From Candidatus Omnitrophota bacterium (GTDB lineage: Bacteria; Omnitrophota; Gorgyraeia; Gygaellales; Profunditerraquicolaceae): 9,336 bases of DNA. The notes beneath the pieces were generated by a model. The model did no database searches. It had not been told where the DNA came from and saw only the letters and a list, made by a program, of their open reading frames with translations. The DNA is taken from positions 1 to 9,336 of the forward strand of contig JAQTVG010000019.1 in the NCBI GenBank assembly GCA_028706895.1, in the 5' to 3' direction. Of this stretch, positions 6,687 through 9,336 are shown piece after piece (the stretch's first letter is position 1; every line of letters begins with the position of its first letter). A program made the translations under genes and the position numbers.

Positions 6687-7708
6687 TGCGAAACCACAAT
6701 ATTCCTTCCGGCAAAATACTGCTTGGACATGGCAGCGGCGGAAGATTAATGCACTCTCTTATCAAAGAGCTCCTCCTTAAAAAACTTAATAACCCCATAT
6801 TAAAAGAGCTATCCGACGGAGCTTTAATAGATTATAAGGATAGAATTGCATTTACTACTGATTCATTTGTGGTAAACCCTATTTTTTTCCCGGGAGGGGA
6901 TATCGGGAAGCTTGCGGTTTGCGGGACAATAAATGATTTGGTGGTGATGGGGGCAAGGCCCCAATATCTTGCTTTGGCGTTCATCATAGAAGAGGGGCTA
7001 GACTATAAAATATTAGAGAGGATCACGGATTCTATCGCCATAAGCGCGCGGCAGGCCGGCGTATCTTTTGTTACCGGAGATACTAAGGTAGTTGAAAAAG
7101 GCGCCTGCGACAAGATATTCATCAATACCTCCGGCATAGGCAAGGTCATAAGCAATAAAAAATTATCCGTAAGAAATATAGCCCCGGGAGATTTCATTAT
7201 TGTTACCGGCACTATTGCCCAGCATGGCTTGGCAGTCCTTTCTAAAAGGAAAGAGCTGGATTTAAAATTTAATATAAAAAGCGACTGCGCGGCTTTAAAT
7301 GATTTGATTATCCCGGTGGTAGAAAAGACCAGCGCAATAAAATTCATGCGCGATCCTACGCGCGGAGGTTTAGCCACTACCTTAAACGAAATTGCCGAGA
7401 ATTCGGGTTTAGGCATAATTATCGACGAGAAGAAAATCCCCGTATCCAGCAAAGTAAGGGCCGCTTGCGAATTATTGGGTTTAGACCCTCTGTATATCGC
7501 AAGCGAAGGAAGGGCGATATTAGTGGTTGAAAAATCCGCAGCCAGAAGAGTGCTGGGCTTATTAAAGAGGCACCCGCAAGGAGATGGCGCGCAGATTATC
7601 GGCAGAGTGGCAGATAAACCCAGGGGCCGCGTAATACTAAATACAATTCTCGGCACAGAGCGTATTGTGGATATGCTCACCAGCGAACCGCTTCCAAGAA
7701 TCTGTTAG
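6686..7708 (+). CDS. hypE: Hydrogenase expression/formation protein HypE
   Basis: A 340-residue protein of the AIR-synthase/SelD-like ATP-binding family, full length. In [NiFe]-hydrogenase maturation HypE accepts a carbamoyl group from HypF on its C-terminal cysteine and dehydrates it with ATP to a thiocyanate, which supplies the CN ligand to the HypCD iron. Visible hallmarks are GHGSGGR (14-20), DSFVVNPIFFPGGDIGKLAV (59-78), GTINDLVVMGA (80-90), the ATP/Mg motif GDTKVVEKG (131-139), RDPTRGGLATTLNEIA (222-237) and the diagnostic C-terminal PRIC with C340 as the carbamoyl acceptor. The C-terminal PRIC and lack of a SelD N-terminal Cys/Sec loop separate it from selenophosphate synthetase. No other hyp gene or hydrogenase subunit is in the window, which is unusual because hypABCDEF genes often cluster. 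The start overlaps the HAD stop by one base; the next gene begins 1 nt after its TAG. Confidence 0.95.
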   Translation: MRNHNIPSGKILLGHGSGGRLMHSLIKELLLKKLNNPILKELSDGALIDYKDRIAFTTDSFVVNPIFFPGGDIGKLAVCGTINDLVVMGARPQYLALAFIIEEGLDYKILERITDSIAISARQAGVSFVTGDTKVVEKGACDKIFINTSGIGKVISNKKLSVRNIAPGDFIIVTGTIAQHGLAVLSKRKELDLKFNIKSDCAALNDLIIPVVEKTSAIKFMRDPTRGGLATTLNEIAENSGLGIIIDEKKIPVSSKVRAACELLGLDPLYIASEGRAILVVEKSAARRVLGLLKRHPQGDGAQIIGRVADKPRGRVILNTILGTERIVDMLTSEPLPRIC

Positions 7709-7709
7709 A

Positions 7710-8447
7710 ATGAAAACCAATAAATATCAAAAACGCTTTTATCGGGATTGGGCTAAATCACAGGATTTACGTCTTGCGCGAATTGCAGTAAAAGAGACGG
7801 ATTTGCAGGTTTTTACCAACAAGCCCGCCGATGAAGTTTTTATTAAAGAAAGGGTTAATTATTACCGCCGCAATATTGAAGGTTATATAGCTAAAGACAG
7901 AAGGTTTTTAACGGCGCTAAAACCGTTGGAAGTAGAACTTAGCGCAGCACCTATTGTGAAAAGAATGGCCCAGGCAGCCAAGCTTGCTAACGTCGGGCCG
8001 ATGGCAGCAGTCGCAGGAGCCATTGCCGAGTTTTTGGGCAGGGATTTGCTAAAGAAAGGCCATAAGGATATAATTATTGAGAACGGCGGTGATATATTTA
8101 TAGCGGCAAGCAAAGCGCGCAAAGTAGGCATATACGCCGGAAAATCCAAAATATGGAATAGATTGTCCATACAGATAAAAAGCGAAGATACGCCTTTAGG
8201 CATATGTACGTCTTCGGGAAAAATCGGCCACTCTTTGAGTTTTGGTTTAGCCGACGCCGTGACGATTTTATCTAAAAATGCATCTTTGGCGGATGCAGCA
8301 GCCACGGCCGTGGCAAACCGCGTGAATTCGCAAAGCGACCTGCAGAAAGCCGCGGACTTCGCTAAATCCATAAAAGGCATATCAGGAGTTATAATTATAA
8401 TAAAAAGGCATCTTATCAGCTGGGGCAAGGTAAAATTTGTAAAATAA
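7710..8447 (+). CDS. UPF0280 family protein (ApbE-like fold)
   Basis: A 245-residue protein. NVGPMAAVAGAIAEFLG (94-110), IIENGGDIFIA (122-132), CTSSGKIGHSLSFGLADAVTI (166-186) and LADAAATAVANRV (193-205) are the conserved blocks of UPF0280/COG2122, a branch related to the ApbE flavin transferases. The ENGGD, TSSG and ADAAAT blocks correspond to the ApbE core motifs for flavin and Mg2+ binding, but the family's own activity is not known, and no signal peptide or lipobox is present, unlike periplasmic ApbE. The start at ATG 7710, 1 nt after the hypE stop, gives a family-like beginning (KYQKRFYRDW). A TTG at 7665 would extend it by 15 residues back into hypE and is less likely. It is the last gene of the 5079-8447 cluster. 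Pairing with hypE may hint at redox-cofactor work, but that is inference. Confidence 0.87.
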   Translation: MKTNKYQKRFYRDWAKSQDLRLARIAVKETDLQVFTNKPADEVFIKERVNYYRRNIEGYIAKDRRFLTALKPLEVELSAAPIVKRMAQAAKLANVGPMAAVAGAIAEFLGRDLLKKGHKDIIIENGGDIFIAASKARKVGIYAGKSKIWNRLSIQIKSEDTPLGICTSSGKIGHSLSFGLADAVTILSKNASLADAAATAVANRVNSQSDLQKAADFAKSIKGISGVIIIIKRHLISWGKVKFVK

Positions 8448-8449
8448 TG

Positions 8450-8497
8450 GTCTTCCCGCGCTTTTAACCTCCCGAATAAGACTTGATTTTTTTTCTT
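8450..8497 (+). terminator. Possible weak terminator after the UPF0280 gene
   Basis: GTCTT (8450-8454) can pair with AAGAC (8478-8482) around a 23-base loop, followed by TTGATTTTTTTTCTT with eight consecutive T (8487-8494). The stem is short and AT-containing and the loop is large, so efficiency would be poor. The T tract is the strongest element. It overlaps the -35 region and spacer of the next gene's promoter. Confidence 0.3.
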
Positions 8498-8511
8498 AAT
8501 AAGATTATAAT
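8483..8511 (+). promoter_or_regulatory. Sigma70-type promoter for the glycosyltransferase gene
   Basis: TTGATT (8483-8488) and a perfect TATAAT (8506-8511) are separated by exactly 17 nt, in the only longer non-coding gap near a gene start (8448-8524). Transcription would start near 8517-8519, leaving only about 6-8 nt before the ATG at 8525. The spacer contains a run of eight T. Confidence 0.65.
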
Positions 8512-8524
8512 ATAACTTGTTCAG

Positions 8525-9336
8525 ATGCAAAGAATTAATCTTCTCTATGTGATCACGAAACTGGAATTAGGAGGCGCTCAAAATCAAGTATTAAGCCTGA
8601 TTAAGCATTTAGACCAAAGCAAATTCAGGCTTTTTTTATTTACGGCACAAGATGGATTGTTAATTCCCGAAGCCGAAGCCATAAAAGGGCTAACATTAAG
8701 AAAATCAAGATGTTTAGAGCGTCCGATAAATCCCCTGAGAGATTTTCTGGCTTTAATTGCAATCTACCGTTTTATTAAAAAAAACAATATTAGGATTGTC
8801 CACACCCACAGTTCAAAGGCGGGTATTTTGGGCCGTATGGCAGCAAAATTAGCCAAGGTAGGGGTTATTATCCACACTGTCCATGGCTGGAGTTTTAACG
8901 ATTACCAGCCGGGGCTGGTGCGGTGGTTTTATATATGGCTGGAGAGGATTATAGCGCAGTTTACAGATAGCATAATAGTCGTCTCAAGCCACGATAAACA
9001 GCAAGGTATCGCCAACCGTATTGGCGCAGATAATAAATACAGTATTATCCATTACGGTATTGATTATGCGCAGTTTTCCGTGAAAGGCCAGGGTATCAGA
9101 GAAGAATTAGGAATAAGCGCCAGTGATTTAATGGTATGCATGGTTTCTTGTTTTAAACCTCAAAAATCTCCCCAGGATTTTATCAGGCTCGCCTCTTTAA
9201 TCAACGAATCCTTTCCGAACGCAAAATTCATTTTGGTCGGAGACGGAATCTTGCGTGAAAAAATAGAAAGATTAATCCACAAGCTAAATTTGCAAGGCCA
9301 GGTTATATTAACCGGATGGCGCAGGGACATTCCGCG
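8525..9336 (+). CDS. GT4-type glycosyltransferase, GT-B fold (3' partial)
   Basis: The frame runs to the window edge; 270 residues are visible, the N-terminal acceptor domain and the start of the donor domain. NLLYVITKLELGGAQNQVLS (5-24) carries the GGAQ glycine-rich turn of GT4 enzymes. HTHSSKAGILGRMAAKLA (93-110) and HTVHGWSF (117-124) are typical of lipopolysaccharide or exopolysaccharide glycosyltransferases using nucleotide sugars. The second domain begins near residue 200 with MVSCFKPQKSPQDFI, then FILVGDGILREKI and LTGWRRDIP. The E(X7)E donor-site motif lies beyond the window. The protein should work at the cytoplasmic face of the inner membrane; sugar and acceptor are unknown. The start is set by the family N-terminus; no Shine-Dalgarno precedes it. 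A TTGATT-N17-TATAAT promoter upstream implies it is transcribed separately from the genes to its left. Confidence 0.9.
   Translation, partial: MQRINLLYVITKLELGGAQNQVLSLIKHLDQSKFRLFLFTAQDGLLIPEAEAIKGLTLRKSRCLERPINPLRDFLALIAIYRFIKKNNIRIVHTHSSKAGILGRMAAKLAKVGVIIHTVHGWSFNDYQPGLVRWFYIWLERIIAQFTDSIIVVSSHDKQQGIANRIGADNKYSIIHYGIDYAQFSVKGQGIREELGISASDLMVCMVSCFKPQKSPQDFIRLASLINESFPNAKFILVGDGILREKIERLIHKLNLQGQVILTGWRRDIP

Noticed and set aside
7003..7680. Long antisense frame of 225 codons opposite hypE
   Set aside because: hypE is unmistakable on the + strand; the antisense product is Ser/Pro/Ile-rich with no recognisable domain. The same applies to antisense frames at 400-684, 817-1059, 4028-4333, 4469-4705, 5193-5474, 5792-6160 and 7883-8530.
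6686..7708. Selenophosphate synthetase (SelD), which would have supported UGA recoding
   Set aside because: The protein lacks the SelD N-terminal Cys/Sec loop and ends in the HypE-specific PRIC, with GDTKVVEKG and RDPTRGG as in HypE.

Overview
The window is a densely packed, single-strand stretch of bacterial chromosome of moderately low GC. All eleven supported genes lie on the + strand, with gaps mostly between -1 and 15 nt, TAATG or TGATG stop/start overlaps, and frequent AGG/AGA and ATA codons. A predicted outer-membrane beta-barrel with a signal peptide, together with a membrane-anchored PilZ protein, points to a diderm (Gram-negative-type) bacterium. The mix of families (DUF3857-type C-terminus, PilZ/coiled-coil/six-hairpin fusion, FmdB zinc ribbon, bacterial PAC2, HypE, UPF0280) resembles what I would expect from an uncultivated lineage such as Omnitrophota. 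That placement is inference, not something the sequence proves. UGA serves as an ordinary stop in at least two other genes here.

Layout. Positions 1-356 hold the tail of a DUF3857/transglutaminase-like protein. 362-2311 encodes a PilZ domain, one membrane helix, a long coiled coil and a probable exported alpha/alpha-barrel carbohydrate-active domain. 2311-2949 encodes a MagIII/endonuclease-III-like DNA glycosylase whose UGA stop sits exactly where the fourth Fe-S cysteine is expected. 2976-3656 is a small outer-membrane barrel, 3663-3887 an FmdB zinc ribbon, and 3891-5018 an M20 metallo-hydrolase. A 60-nt gap with two hairpins precedes a PAC2-family protein (5079-6044), a YihX-like HAD phosphatase (6060-6686), the hydrogenase maturation factor HypE (6686-7708) and a UPF0280/ApbE-like protein (7710-8447). 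After a 77-nt gap with a possible weak terminator and a good sigma70-type promoter, a GT4 glycosyltransferase (8525 onward) begins and runs off the window.

How the genes work together. The spacing suggests one or two long transcripts (1-5018 and 5079-8447), then a separate unit for the glycosyltransferase. The functions are mixed: envelope/c-di-GMP, DNA repair, peptide or amide hydrolysis, and metal-cofactor maturation. They look like a housekeeping or accessory collection rather than one pathway. I see no CRISPR array, tRNA, rRNA, insertion sequence or phage gene. The observations most worth a second look are the UGA at the fourth cysteine of the glycosylase, the PilZ-to-glycosidase fusion, and the nearly leaderless glycosyltransferase transcript.
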